Shown here piece after piece: positions 22,605 through 34,181 of a DNA stretch of 64,000 nucleotides. The stretch's first letter is position 1, and each line of letters opens with the position of its first letter. The position numbers were made by a program, and so were the translations under genes. Below the pieces are notes generated by a model. That model ran no database searches and was not told where the DNA came from. It worked only from the letters and a program-made list of their open reading frames with translations. The DNA is from Micractinium sp. NFX-FRZ (taxonomy: Eukaryota > Chlorophyta > Trebouxiophyceae > Chlorellales > Chlorellaceae): assembly GCA_029339195.1 (NCBI GenBank), contig JAPTJF010000298.1, forward strand, positions 1-64,000. The letters are read 5' to 3'.

Positions 22605-25600
22605 ATGAATGCATTCGAGAAAGCCAGGGCGGAGCGGATAGCCGCTAACCAGGCCAAGATGCGGGTGCGCGGGCCTGGGTTCACTGCTTGGGGACTGGGG
22701 GGCGATCGCAAGCTAGTGTAAAGTCTCCCGCAGCCGGTAGAGTGCACGGCGCGCACGCCAGGCGCCAGCACCTTTCAAAACCCGCCGTTGCTCCAGCGGA
22801 CACTTGGGGGCTTGCCCGTGCTGGTGATGCGCGTGGCAGCGGGTGATGGGTCCGCAACGCCTGCATCGCAGCGCTGCAGTGCACTCTGTCGGGCTGGGCG
22901 GGATGGCGCCGCCTGCTCGCGACCGTTGGTCCACCGCCGCAGCTGCCCTGGCCCCCTGCTGTCTGCTGTACTGCAGGCTTGGCGCGCCTCAGCCGGCCTG
23001 GAGACTCTGGCGGGTCTACACCAACCTGTCGCACCCACAAACCACCCTGCCCTCTCCTTGCCCCTCTTGTACCCCTGCGCCCCTCCCCGCAGCTCTTGGG
23101 CCTGGCGGACGCTGTGCAGCAGCTGCAGGCGACGGCCCAGGTGGATCGCCCTGCCAAGGCCAAGGCAGCACCCAAGAAGCGCAAGATGTACGAAATCGAG
23201 GTGAGCGCAGGGCGACGGGGCAGGCGGGCAAGGCTGGGCCACGGTGGTGCTGCCTGGGCGGCTGTCGCTGCGTGTCGCCGCCTGTCGCGCCCTTTCATGC
23301 CTCACGCCCCTGCCCCGCATGCCCCCTGCAATGTTGTGCTCCGTAAGTCCCCCGCTGTGCTTTGCTGCCTTTTGTACAGCCAACCCCCTGCTGCATTGCT
23401 CTGAGCGGCCCGCCTGCCTGCCTGCTTGCGCCCGCCCCGGCACGCAGGTGGAGGTGCGGCGCAGCGGGCGGCTGCAGGGTGACCAGCCGCTGTACAACGA
23501 GGAGTGCCTGGCGGACAAGGCGCTGGGCATCGACAGGTGGGTGCCCTCTAGGTTTGCTCATCTGAGAGAGGCGCCGGTGGGCAGCCCCGCTGCTGCTTTG
23601 CATCACAGCAGTACATCATATACATACACCGGCAGCTGTGACCCACAGCCAGGGTACCTAACGAATCCACCCATTACCCTGCACCCCCCGCGCCCTGCTC
23701 CCCCCACATGGCAGGCTGGACCTTATCTGCCGCCCGCGCCGGCGCCGGGTGGGCGTGGACCCAACCCAGCTGACCGCCATCCGGGAGCGCCGCATCAAGT
23801 AAGCAGTTTCAGTTGTTTCAGCCGACCGGACCGGTGCTATCACAAGGTGTAGCTAGCTTGGGATGGGCTTGTCCCATCGCACGGCATGCCTGCTAGGGCC
23901 GGGGCCATCTGCTTTAGGACGCCTGGATGCTGGGAGATGGCAAAGGGTCAGCTGCTTCTGACCAAGCGCCTCCCACCACACTGCCATGCCTCAGCCCTCA
24001 ACCCGGCCCACTCCCCTGCCCTGCCTTTGGCTGTCCCAGGGAGGTGGATGGGGAGGATGCCGAGGCGCCGCGCGGCCCCATCGACTCCGGGCTGGGAGTG
24101 CGCATCCAGGTGGGGGTGGGCAGGTGCAATGGGTGGGTACAGTGGCATGGAAATGAGTGCCAGGGGCCAGCAGGGGCTTCATGTGAGACAAGCAACGGGG
24201 GGGACGACACGTTGCTGAGCGTAGTACAGGGCGGGCAGTTCAGGCGTGCGGGTGGGCGGGTGTGTCTGTCCCCCCGCCTGCCCGGCCTGCCTGGCCTGGC
24301 ATGAACGTGGGCACGGAAGCCCAACCTTGCCCGCCATCAACACCATGCACTTGTTTGGGAAGGCCACATGCATGGTGACTGCGTGTACGCCAGCCAGTGC
24401 CGTTGTGCCGAGCGTATGCGGCCACACAAGCTTCCGCATGCTGGTGCCTGGCTTTAACTCTCCCCACCGTGCAGGGTGGGCGCGTGTACGACAGCAAGTA
24501 TGGGGTCACCTGCCACTGGTGCCGCCAGAAGACGCTGGAGGAGCACGTGAGGGGGCTGGGGGGAGGGGGGCAGTTATTTAGGGGGTCTGCTGGATGTGTG
24601 GGGCGCGTGGGGTCTTGGTTACACTGGCGGGCGCAGCAACTTGACGGGTGTGTCGTGGCTATGCGGAGTTGAAAGTGCCGGGTGTGGCATGCCTGCTGCC
24701 CAGCAAGCTGGACTCCACCACCACAGGCCTCAGCATGCACTCAAACGCCCGTCCATGCTGTTGCTGCTCGACGGGCCTGCCTCCTCAACCATTGCCGCCA
24801 CCTGCGCCTCCCCCCCGCAGGTGACGTGCACCAACACCGACTGCGGCGGCGGCCGCTGCCTGGCTGTCTCCTTCTGGTGAGGCAAGGGAGGAGGGAGGAG
24901 CTGTGAGGGAGCACATACCTGACGTGGTGCTGTCTTGGCATGAACATTCCACATCTGCCTGCTAGCATGATGTTGGTGGCAGGGGTACGATTGGTGGCGG
25001 CATGCACTGGACGCAGTGCGTTGCACTTGGCACGCTTCACTGCTCTTCATGCCTCGCACAATGGCCTCCCTTGCACCACCCTCCCCGGGCTGCAACCTCC
25101 TCTGTTGCTTACCTCCGTCTCCACCTGTTCTTAAGCCTGCCTCCTGCCTCCCTCCCTGCCTCCCTCACCCGCAGCAAGCGGTGCCTGATGAATCGGCACG
25201 GCGAGGAGATCCAGCAGGCGGAGGCCAGCGAGAAGTGGGTGTGCCCACGCTGCCGCGGCTCCTGCGGAGAGGGCTGCACCATCTGCTGCAACTGTGGGCC
25301 TTGCCGCAAGGCGGTGAGTGGCGGGCGGGCCACTGCAGGCTGCGTGCGCAGGGGATGTGGGGTCTTCCGCAAAGCAGGACAGCTGGCAGCAGTCGAGTGC
25401 AAGGCAGCGGCCCCCACCCATCAGACCATCCGCCAGACGCTGCTGTTGCCCCAACCTTCACACTTACCCTCACCTCTGCTGCCCCCACCTCACGGCCCCG
25501 CAGGCCGGCCTGGCCCCCACCCACCACATCATCAACCAGGCGCGGGCAGCCGGCTTTGAGAACGTGCACGACTTCCTGGTGAGTTGGAATCGACATTGTA

Positions 25601-26696
25601 CATGTGTATGAGTGTTGTGAGTGGCAGAGTGGGTAATTCGCACTGGGGGACGTGCGGGGCGCAAGTGGCGCCTTGGCGGCTTACAGCTGCTCACGAATCT
25701 GGAGGCGGTGCGGATAGGAGGTGGGATAAAGTGCGGTCGGTTGCCGTTGCTGCGGTTGGGCGGGTATTTGACCTGCCTCTTACGCTGCCTTGGGCTTGTC
25801 TCCCAGCCCCTTTCTCCCAGCCATCCCGACACTTGTCGCCCACACGGTGCCCCACATGCTGCCACCCATGCCACATGCTGCCACCCATGCCACCCATGGC
25901 ATGCTGTGCCCCGCTCCCCGCAGGTGCACCAGAAGACGGGGGAGAGCGGCGAGCAGATTGCAGAGCGCAAGCGGCAGGCCGCCTGGGGCGCCTGGCTGGA
26001 CGTGCCCTTCGAGCCCAAGGCAGCAGAGGAGGAGGAGGATGGGGAGGCGGCAGAAGAGCCGGCGGCGCCTGCTGCCACAGCCGCTGCCGCTCGCCTCACC
26101 TCGCGGCAGCAGCAGCAGGCGGTGCCCGAGGGCGCTGGCGGCACGCTGCTGCTGTACGCCGCGCTGCGCTGGCACCTGCTGGCCGCCCGCTTCTGCGCCG
26201 TTGCCAAGGTGAGGGCCGGACCTCTAAGAGAGTGGGTGGTGGTTGGGCATGAGAGCATGTGCCATGGGCAAACCATGATCAACCCCTGTGGTTTTAACAA
26301 GGCACCTTGCAGTCTACCTACGTGCCAACACTACTTGCCTGTCGACCTTCCGGTGTGCAGGTGCTGGCGTCTGCCCCCCGGCCCAACCGCCGCCGGCAAG
26401 CGGCGAGCGCTGCTCCTGCTGCCGTCGAGCCAGCGGCCGAGCGCACCATCCGCAGCAGCATGGCACAGGAGACGGCAGTGGCGCCGCGCCGCTCTGGCCG
26501 CGGCAGCCAGCAGGCGGCCTCCCTGCCCACCAAGGTCACCGCTTTCTTCAAGGCAACCGCGCCCAACCCCGCGGCTGCTGCGACTGCCAAGAAGGCGCAG
26601 CCGGCTGAGGGGGCAGCACAGGGCAAGGCGGCAGCGGCAGGCGCTGCTGTGCCCCGCACCCGGGCCAACCGGCTGGGCATGCGCTCCCGCAAGTGA
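22605..26696 (+). CDS. CDCA7-like zf-4CXXC_R1 zinc-finger protein (457 aa, 11 exons)
   Basis: Exons: 22605-22664, 23093-23200, 23448-23536, 23715-23798, 24040-24109, 24475-24546, 24821-24876, 25175-25313, 25504-25578, 25924-26208, 26361-26696. It starts MNAFEKARAERIAANQAKMR and has an early basic patch (APKKRKMYEIEVEVRRSGRL), as in plant relatives. Residues ~146-250 form the cysteine-rich domain: GVTCHWCRQKT, CTNTDC, CKRCLMNRHGEE, WVCPRCRGSC, a Cys-rich GEGCTICCNCGPC segment and the closing AGFENVHDFL. CDCA7 activates the HELLS/DDM1 remodeller and supports maintenance DNA methylation; this role here is inference. The zinc region carries extra residues after CRGSC compared with CDCA7. The C-terminal part (~255-457) is Ala-rich with basic patches and holds LPTKVTAFFKAT, which resembles a degenerate PIP box. 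Two TGTAA motifs lie at about 27402-27413. Confidence 0.85.
25852..25898. repeat. 19-bp tandem repeat in CDCA7-like intron
   Basis: ccacatgctgccacccatg occurs at 25852 and 25871, followed by a partial third copy, just before exon 10. Confidence 0.85.
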
Positions 26697-27746
26697 GGCG
26701 CAGGCCTGCCCTGTGAGCTGGCGCAGAGAGCCAAGCATACCGCGCTGTGCTGTCCTGTGGCCCACACCTGCTGACGTTGACTAGCATGGCTGCTTACCCC
26801 TCGCTGTCCCAGCAGACCTTTGTATTTTCCGTTCTCCATTTCACTGGCGTTGGCGCACTGCACCGCACGCATCTCCCGCCTGCTGCACTGTTTGTTGGCA
26901 CTCCTCCCGACCACCACCATCCTGTGGCTGCACATTTGCACTCCTTTTTCCCTCCGTGTTGCTGGCCCACTCTCCAATTGGACAGTGACTCCCACGACGC
27001 AACCCCACGCTGCACGGGCTTAAAACCTCGCCACCCGGGCTTAAAACCTCGCCACCCGGCGCCGCCCCTGCGGCGTGCGTGTTGCCTCACAGACGCTACC
27101 ATCCCTCTGCACTTGCGCTCCCACCACTGCACCCACCCACGTAGACCGAACCCCTGAACATAGGAGCCTACCTTGACAGATCCATGCTCTGTGGCTGTGA
27201 TACGCCGCCCTATACAAGGAAGACAGGTAGCCGGGCCGGCATGCCGCGACAGATAGCCACAGGACTTCAGGACGGCTAAGGATGTACATGTTGGCACGCG
27301 AGCAGAGCAGCACAAAAGCAAAAGGCTGTTTAGTCCTGCTAGCAGCACTCACGCTCCTGTGCACACTGGTTATGAAACCGTCCACTTAACGAATCAAGGC
27401 TGTAATCTGTAACAGTGATCCACCAGCCATGAAAGTGTGCAGCAAGTTAGCTTTCGACCCGTTGGGGCGGGGTTTGCTGGGGCGGCGGCAGAGGTGCCGC
27501 TCAGCACAGCGCAGCATGGAGTTCCCAATTCAGTGTCGCCTCGAGCCCATACATGAACCTGAAACAAACCCTGTACTTTTCAGCTCAACCCCTCGGCTGA
27601 CTGAGCCCTCCGAAACCCCCACGGGCATCTCGACCAGTGGCCGACCAGTGCCCTTGCAAAACGCTCGGAGATATCATCACAGCATGCAACAGTTAGTAGA
27701 CGTGTGCCGCACCGCCAGGAGGCATGTTCGGCTCAACCCTCCCGCT
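26697..27746. other. Intergenic with a 21-bp direct repeat
   Basis: 1,050 bp. It holds a perfect 21-bp tandem duplication (27016-27036 and 27037-27057; core ttaaaacctcgccaccc) and two TGTAA motifs near 27402-27413 that may end the CDCA7-like transcript. An open frame starting ATG 27429 reads into the ankyrin gene's first exon and could be an N-terminal extension, but its sequence is not protein-like. Confidence 0.5.
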
Positions 27747-29840
27747 ATGGACCCAATCTTTAGGTTTGAGGCGGGACGGCAGAGTTTATTGAATGAGAGT
27801 GTAGTACGTTGCGTGCCGAACACGGCACGGCGCGAGACGGCGCCGCCGCTTGCTGGCGATGCCACCGGTGCCGCCTTCACCGCCTTGCCTTTGCCTGCTA
27901 AGCACCTGCAGCTGCCTGTGCACTGTCCTGCCGCACTGTTCAGCCTCCGCTGCCTCGTTCACATTATTTGTACATTCCTCCGTTGCTGCTCTCAACACGT
28001 CTTGCAGTGATGAATATGAGGAGCAGCTGGATCGAGCCACGCGGGCGGCCTTGGCGGAGCCTGGTGCAGACCATGCCGCCATTTATGCTCTCGTTGTGGG
28101 CACCGTGCGTCAGGGCGTCGACTACGTGCCGTCTGGCGTGGAAAGCGCCCTGCTGCAGGGTAAGGCAGAGGAGTGGCAGGTGGCGGGATGTGAGGGGTTT
28201 TGGCTCCCCTTGCTCACGGGCATACGGCACCAAGCAGCTGCTTTGACAGCCCAACTGCTGCGCCTCTCGAGTGAACCGGAGCCCTGCCGTTTCTTCCCCT
28301 GCAGGCCTGCACCCCGACACCATCATTGACCCACACCAGCGCCTCACCGTGCTGCACGAGCTGTTGGGCAGGACCTACCCGCCGCCGCTGGTGGCAAGGC
28401 GGGAGGGGCAGGCCTCGCTACAGCCGCTGCTGGACAGGTGAGCGCCGTGAGCCGCCGGCGTGGGTGGGTGGGGTGTGGGGCGGCGTGGGTGAGCGAGCCG
28501 TGCAGACCAGCGCCTCTGCGTGCCTGGCTGCACCGGCCTGCCTGCCTGCGGTTGCGGTTGCAGCCACGACGGCGCACGCCGCGCCACTCTGCTGTGCCAG
28601 CATGCACCGCACATCCGCGCCGCACTGCCCCTGCCTGCGTGGTTCGCAGGGGCGCCAGTCCAGACCTGCAGGATGCGAGCGGCAACACTGCCCTGCACCT
28701 GCTGGTGGCCAACATTGTGAACGAGAGGATGTTCCCTGACCTTGAGCCAGCCATGGCCTTCCATGTGCGGTGCTGCGGTGCTGCTTGCAATCATGCAGCG
28801 TGTGCGTGTGTGGTGGTGGTGGTGGTGGGTGGGGTGGGGGTGGGGCGCCGGCGGTTCTGGCACCTCCTGGTGCCTCTGCGTGCACTGCGCTGCCACTTGC
28901 TGTGGCGTCGGCGCCGCTGCCTCCAGCGCTGCAGCAGCTGCTGCACATGCTGCACTGCAAACGGCGCGGGCGTGACCTACACGCCGCCCAGCGGGCGATG
29001 CCGCGCTGCCCGGCGCCTTGAAGCGCTGGGTGTGCAACCCCAGCCCACAGCGTGCGCCGTGCCCACCCCACGCATGCGCCTGCCCCAGACTTACAAGCGC
29101 CTGTGCACCTTTGGCCTGACCTGACCTGCAATGTCCTCTCCCTGCCTTTTGACTCCCCTTGTCTCACAGACTGACGACCTATACAATGACGACCAGCGCT
29201 GCGACTACCTTGAGAGCGTGGGCACCGCGCTGCTGCGGGCCGGGTGGACGCTGGACCTGCCCAACAGCAGAGGCCAGACTGTGCGTGCGCTGCTGCAGCA
29301 GGCCCAGGGCATTGCGCAGGTGTGTGCGGGGTGCAGGGGGTTCTGCCGTCGGTGGGACGGCAGCCGTCGCATTTCTACAATGCTGCTGCAGCAGGCACAG
29401 GGCGAGCCAAGTGCTGGCGAGCCGGGGAGAAGTGCGGTTGTTGACGCACGCTGGGCAGGGGAGGCGCTTTGTGCTCTCGCGGCGAGTGGGGAGGGTCCTG
29501 CTGCCGCTGGTTTGGACGGGTCGGCGTGCTCCCGCGTTGGCTGCTTCATGCAGCCTGGGCTGTTGAAGCCGCTGTGAACTTCTTTTTTTATCCTCTTGTG
29601 CGCCGGATCAGCAGCGCTCTCCCCGGTGCTCATCGTGTGCTGTGTGCCGCCCACTCTCACCCCCTCGAACTGCAGAACAAGCACAGGAGCGTGCGGGGGC
29701 ACGAGTGGATGATGCGCGATCTGGTGACAGCCATGGGCGGGGGTGCGCAGCAGCAGATAGAGCGCCTGGGGCAAGAGCAGCGGGGGCGGGCAAACCGCCT
29801 GCTGGCGGTGCTGCAGCAGTTGGAGCGCTTCCAGCCCTGA
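27747..29840 (+). CDS. Ankyrin-repeat-like protein (243 aa, 6 exons)
   Basis: Exons: 27747-27763, 28008-28159, 28305-28437, 28650-28764, 29170-29319, 29676-29840; phases agree. The first exon (MDPIFS across the junction) is short and is the least certain part; the donor AG|GTTTGA is weak. Two ankyrin-like units are visible: RGASPDLQDASGNTALHLLV and LLRAGWTLDLPNSRGQTVRALL, preceded by helical repeat-like sequence (RLTVLHELLGR). The C-terminal exon is a charged helix (IERLGQEQRGRANRLLAVLQ). Ankyrin repeats are protein-binding scaffolds; no catalytic domain is seen and the partner is unknown. It converges on the RING gene. Confidence 0.68.
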
Positions 29841-30351
29841 CGGCTGCCGTCAGGGCGCTCTCAATTTCTTAGCCGGCTGCCTCAGACATGTATATGACAT
29901 GATATGTAGCGACTGTTGTGCGGGCGGGGTGGAGCAAGGCGGGGCACCCAGCAAGCACCCAGTGCTGCTGCAGCCTGCCCTGCTGGCCCCTCTGTTTCCA
30001 TGCAGCCACTCTCGGTTGAGTCACCAGGCACCCAGGAATGTTGCCCACACTGTTGTTATGTGCCTGCCCTGCACTGAGAGCTCGATGTGCTGCGTTGCTG
30101 TGCTTTGGTTTCAAGGAGAAACATATCTTACTACATACAACAAAGTCGCACAAAAGAACGAAAGTGACGTTGGTAGCGTAAATGGTAAATGCCCGCCAGT
30201 GCCTGCCAGCCTGCTTGGTTTAAATTCCTGCCTGCCTGCCTGCCTGCCTGCTTGCCTGCCTGCCTGCCTGCCTGCCTGCCGACCTGTTTACCCACCTGCC
30301 CGCCTGCTCAAGGCGCTGCATCCCATTTTGACTTGAAGCACCCCTCCGCTG
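29841..30351. other. Convergent intergenic region with CCTG repeat
   Basis: 511 bp between two stop codons facing each other. It holds the 3' UTRs and the CCTG array; no gene seen. Confidence 0.6.
30227..30280. repeat. (CCTG)n tetranucleotide microsatellite
   Basis: About 13 tandem CCTG units with one CTTG variant. Confidence 0.95.
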
Positions 30352-31999
30352 CTATGGCATGCGCACACCACGGATGAGAGAGGTGATGCCTGACCGGCAG
30401 ATGGGGCAGCGAGTGAGGCCCCATGCGCAGCAGGCGCCGCACACCGCCATGTGCTGGCAGGGCAGGAAGACGGTGTCGCGTGGCGCATCCAGGCACACGG
30501 TGCAAGCGATCTGCGCCAGAGCTGCGTCCCGCTCCTGGTCAGCCACTGCCGCCCGGCTCTCTGCCAGCTGCAGCTTCTGGGCAGCTGCCTCCTCCTGTAC
30601 CGCCACCACATGCTGCTGATCCAGTACCTCTTGCAGGGCCTGCTGCAGCTCCCGCCGCTCCTCACCCCATCCCTGGCTGCCTGCCTCTGCCGCCTGCAGC
30701 TGCGCTTCCAACGCCGCCGCTGCCGCACCTGCAGCAGCAGCGTGCTGATCAGCTTGCAGCTCCACGGCAGCTGCAGCGTCAGCAGCAGCTGTGCGTGCCG
30801 CCTGTGTCTCCTGCTGTGCTGCTGTCATGAGCTCCAAAGACACCGCCAGCGCCGTGCTCGCCCCCTGGAAGAGGGACTCGGCACCCGCCTGCGCCTGCTC
30901 CGCCAGTGCCAGCGCTGCCTGGGAGGCATGCAGCTGCTGCTGCAGATCTGCAATCTGCTCCTCTGCAGCTGCTGCCAGAAGTTTGCCCCCGGCTGCCTGC
31001 TGCAGCAGCTGCGGCTCTCTATTGGCGGGCAGCACAGCCGCCGCACCAGCCTGCTGCGCCTCGGATGCTGCGGCTGCAGCAGCCGCCTCCACGGCCCGCT
31101 CAAACTGCTCGGCGGCAGATTGCGCCTCGGCCCTGCGCAGCGCCTGCATGGCATCTGCCAGCTGCCGCTGCACTGCCTCGTGCGCCACCGAAGCCGCACC
31201 AAAATCTGCTGCGGCCTGCTCCTCAGCACAGCGGCGCGCCTGGCGGGCCTGCTCCACCTGTGCAGCTGCCTCTGCCACTGCCCGCTCCAGCTCTGCGCGC
31301 TCCTCTGCCCACTGCTGGTGCCCTGCCGCCAGAGCCTGCTGCGTGTCCCGTGCCTGCACGCAGGCCGCCTCGAGCGCCTGCCCCCACCGCTGGCGGGCCG
31401 CAGCCTGCCCCGCCTTCACGTGTGCCTGCTGCGTGCCCATCGACGCCAGCCGTGCGTGCGCATCTGCCAGCTCCTCCCGCAGCGCCGCCAGCTCAGATGC
31501 AGCCGAGTGACGCTCCTGCTCCTGCTCCTGGATGCGCGCGTGTGCTGCCGCCGCCGCCGCCGCCTGCAGCCGCGCCTGCTCCCTCTCCAGCTCCTGCACG
31601 CGATCGATGAGCTGATCATAAACGAGCTCCATCTGCTCCAAGCGCAAGGATGCTGCCGCCATAAGGTCAGTGGTCATGGCCAGTTCCTTCTTTGTACGCT
31701 CCACACCCCGTGAGGAGCCGCGCGGCAGCTGCTCCAGCGGCCCAGCGGCATCCGGCTTGGACGCCTGCCCGCCGCGCACGGGGGCCGCGATGTTCTGTGG
31801 GACAGCAGTATGGGGCGTGCGATACAAGTTTGCCAGAAGCAGAGATGCACGTTCAGCCAGGGCGACTGCATCTTGATGCAAGGCCAAGAAGCCAGGCATG
31901 CGGGCAGCTGCCGCCGGCGACAGCAGCGGCAAGCGGCACCCCAACATCACATGCCCCAAACTGTTCACCGCGCCCACCTACCTGGCTGATGTTCTCCAT
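30352..31999 (-). CDS. Coiled-coil protein with C-terminal RING finger (486 aa, 2 exons)
   Basis: Exons (minus) 31999-31982 (MENISQ) and 31794-30352. The short first exon ends in CAG|GTAGGT and joins a pyrimidine-rich acceptor in phase. About 350 residues are Ala/Gln/Glu-rich heptads (e.g. LELEREQARLQ, LRRAEAQSAAEQFERAV), so a long coiled coil. The last ~50 residues are a C3HC4 RING: CTVCLDAPRDTVFLPCQHM, then CGACCAWGLTRCPICRS. RING domains of this type bind an E2 and pass ubiquitin to substrates; the coiled coil probably dimerises or binds targets. The C-terminal RING after a coiled coil is like many plant SBP/BRG-type E3 ligases. Substrate unknown. Confidence 0.85.
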
Positions 32000-32888
32000 C
32001 GGTAATGCCGGTGCTTTGCAGATGAGCCGCGAGGTTTAGCTTCACCTGCAACAGTCGGTGGCGGCAATGGTCAACAGGGCCCGGTGCCGAAGAGGGGCTC
32101 CCTGTGCAGTCAGAGCGCGCAGATTATATCCGGCAGATTATATGCTTGTCCGAGGCTGTCTCAGCGGGCTCCGGCGGAGGGAGGGAATGTCGCATGGAGT
32201 TCGTGACCACCCCGCGCGCCCACCTGCGCAGCTGCGCAAGAATGCCTTGGAGAGCCTCGGCACAAGCGTTGCTGATTGCGGTAGGAACAGCGGCGAACAT
32301 GCTTTGGTCATGACTAGCTGGCGGCGTCAGCGGGGCGCCAGAAGTGATGTTGACATCAACAGCTCGAGTTGAGTGGCTCCACCTTGCAATGGAAGACGCT
32401 CTGTAGATTCATACAACGTGAATGCAACAGTGATAGGTGGCAGTCATGCAGGCAGTGCCGGGTGGCAGCGCGGCGTATGGCCGCCACATGGTGCACGGCG
32501 TGTGCGGCGGTGCAGGCTCTTGCAGCACAACCGGCACTCTGCCCTCTTCTGTCACTGTGAGGCCCCGCAAGCTTGCACGGCGCAGCTTCAGACTCTCAGC
32601 TGCTGCCTAGAGGCTTGGGCCGACAGCTCCAGGCGCCCGCAGGCCACAGGCCCCTCACAACCCAGGCTGAGGACGATGTGCATGCCCCCCACCTTCACCC
32701 GCTTCCTTTGGTTCCTGGCAGGGTCAGGTGCTGCAGGTTGATCCTGCATTTTTCTGTCCGGCGTGGTGTATGGGCAATGGGGCAGGAAGTGGCACATGGC
32801 ATGGCGGCTCCTGCCGCTGCTGACCTGCCCGCCCCGTCAGCGCTGCCTTCTTCTTGCGCCCTCCTGCCAAGAACGCGCCCTCCTTACC
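32000..32888. other. Divergent intergenic region, RING (-) and ankyrin (+)
   Basis: 889 bp. Two AT-rich copies of gcagattatat near 32120-32145 stand out in this GC-rich setting. No gene seen. Confidence 0.5.
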
Positions 32889-34181
32889 ATGAACGCTCGC
32901 ACAATGACGTCGTTACACTTGTTGGCCCAACAGCAGGCTGAGCTAGGCCAGCCTTGGGACGATGCTGCCTTCAGGCAGGCGCTGCAGCAGCAGGAGCAGG
33001 AGGTGGACGTCAAAGACGCAGCGGGGGCCCTTTTTGTCGCGATGAGGTGCCAGCAGGTGCCCATCGTGCGCCTGCTGCTGGCGCGGTGCCCCGCCGCAGC
33101 CACGGCGCAGGCCAACGAGCGAATTGGAAGCGTATTCGTCCTCAGCTCACTAGTTCAGAGGCGCATTGTCAGCTTTGAATGCGGCCTGGAGCTGCTGAAA
33201 GTGGTGCTGCATGCGGCTCCGGCGGCGGCTACTGCAGGCTGCCCTTTGCAGTACCCATGCATGATAGGACCACGCATGGCAGCGGCCCTGCTGCAGGCGG
33301 CACCAGAGGCAGCCACGACAGCAGACAGCCTCGGCAACATGCCCCTGCACTCCGCGGCAAGCAGTGGCCTCGCGGATCTGGTGCAGCAGCTGCTGTGCGT
33401 GGCTCCAGCGTCGGCCAGCGCCACCAACCAGATGGGCTATACGCCGCTGCATCATGTTGCTTCTAGCGATGACCCTCGTGAGTGCAGCGCAGACGCACTG
33501 CTGATGCTGCACCACCTTCTGCAAGCAGCGCCAGAGGCGGCGATGATGAGCAACGTGCGAGGAGAAACGCCGCTGTGCCTGGCGGCCCAACCCCCGTGTC
33601 CCGAGTGGCATCCCAAGCATGTGGCGCAGCTGGTGTTGCTGCTGGAGGCGGCGCCTGCGGCAGCAGCCGTGCGCGACACGAGCTGCAAGCTGCCGGTCGA
33701 CCATGTGACCGGACACGACGAGCTGCAGCAGGCGGTTCGTGCCTCTCTTCTCCACCCTCCGCCGCGCGCTGCAAAGGGCTGCGTGCCCTTGCTCCGTGCG
33801 CTAGCCAGCCTCCCGCAGCAGCTGCACTCCTCCTCCTCTACCGCCACCAAGACAAGACAGGTGGACACGTCCACCGGCGTGGTGACCACCACCACCACCA
33901 CTGTCAATGTCGTGACCAGCACCCCGGCTCCCTACTTTGCCCACGCCATCGCCAGGGTGGCGCTGACCCGGGAGGAGTGGCAGCTCGTACCCTCCCCCTA
34001 CCCACCCATCGCGCGCTGCCTGCCTGCCATTTATGCTCGCTCCCATGCCGAGGCAGCCTGCGCTGTGTCACGCCTGCCAAACCCGCGCCGAGCCGCGCTC
34101 CGTGCGGCCGCGCTGGCGCTGGCTCGGGTTGGCCGAGTGAAGCGCGCCTCCCTGCCTGGCCCCATCCTGGGTACGTCTTGA
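32889..34181 (+). CDS. Single-exon ankyrin-repeat protein (430 aa)
   Basis: The ATG at 32889 (MNARTMTSLHLLAQQQ) is preferred over an upstream in-frame start because the earlier part is not protein-like. Repeats of the form 'LL.AAPEAA...D..GNMPLHSAAS.GL.DLVQQLL' run from ~65 to ~290: VRLLLARCPAAATAQANE, LLQAAPEAATTADSLGNMPL, LLCVAPASASATNQMGYTPL, LLQAAPEAAMMSNVRGETPL and LLEAAPAAAAVRDTSCKLP. This is the algal ankyrin style with A-P-x-A-A turns. A Thr-rich strand (~315-345) and an unassigned C-terminal domain follow. Unlike its neighbours it has no intron, which fits retroposition or a recent family expansion, as in other algal ankyrin families (inference). Binding partner unknown. Confidence 0.85.
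   Translation: MNARTMTSLHLLAQQQAELGQPWDDAAFRQALQQQEQEVDVKDAAGALFVAMRCQQVPIVRLLLARCPAAATAQANERIGSVFVLSSLVQRRIVSFECGLELLKVVLHAAPAAATAGCPLQYPCMIGPRMAAALLQAAPEAATTADSLGNMPLHSAASSGLADLVQQLLCVAPASASATNQMGYTPLHHVASSDDPRECSADALLMLHHLLQAAPEAAMMSNVRGETPLCLAAQPPCPEWHPKHVAQLVLLLEAAPAAAAVRDTSCKLPVDHVTGHDELQQAVRASLLHPPPRAAKGCVPLLRALASLPQQLHSSSSTATKTRQVDTSTGVVTTTTTTVNVVTSTPAPYFAHAIARVALTREEWQLVPSPYPPIARCLPAIYARSHAEAACAVSRLPNPRRAALRAAALALARVGRVKRASLPGPILGTS

Noticed and set aside
28930..29010. Possible extra ankyrin exon (QLLHMLHCKRRGRD)
   Set aside because: No donor in a phase that fits the next exon; the frame runs into a stop.
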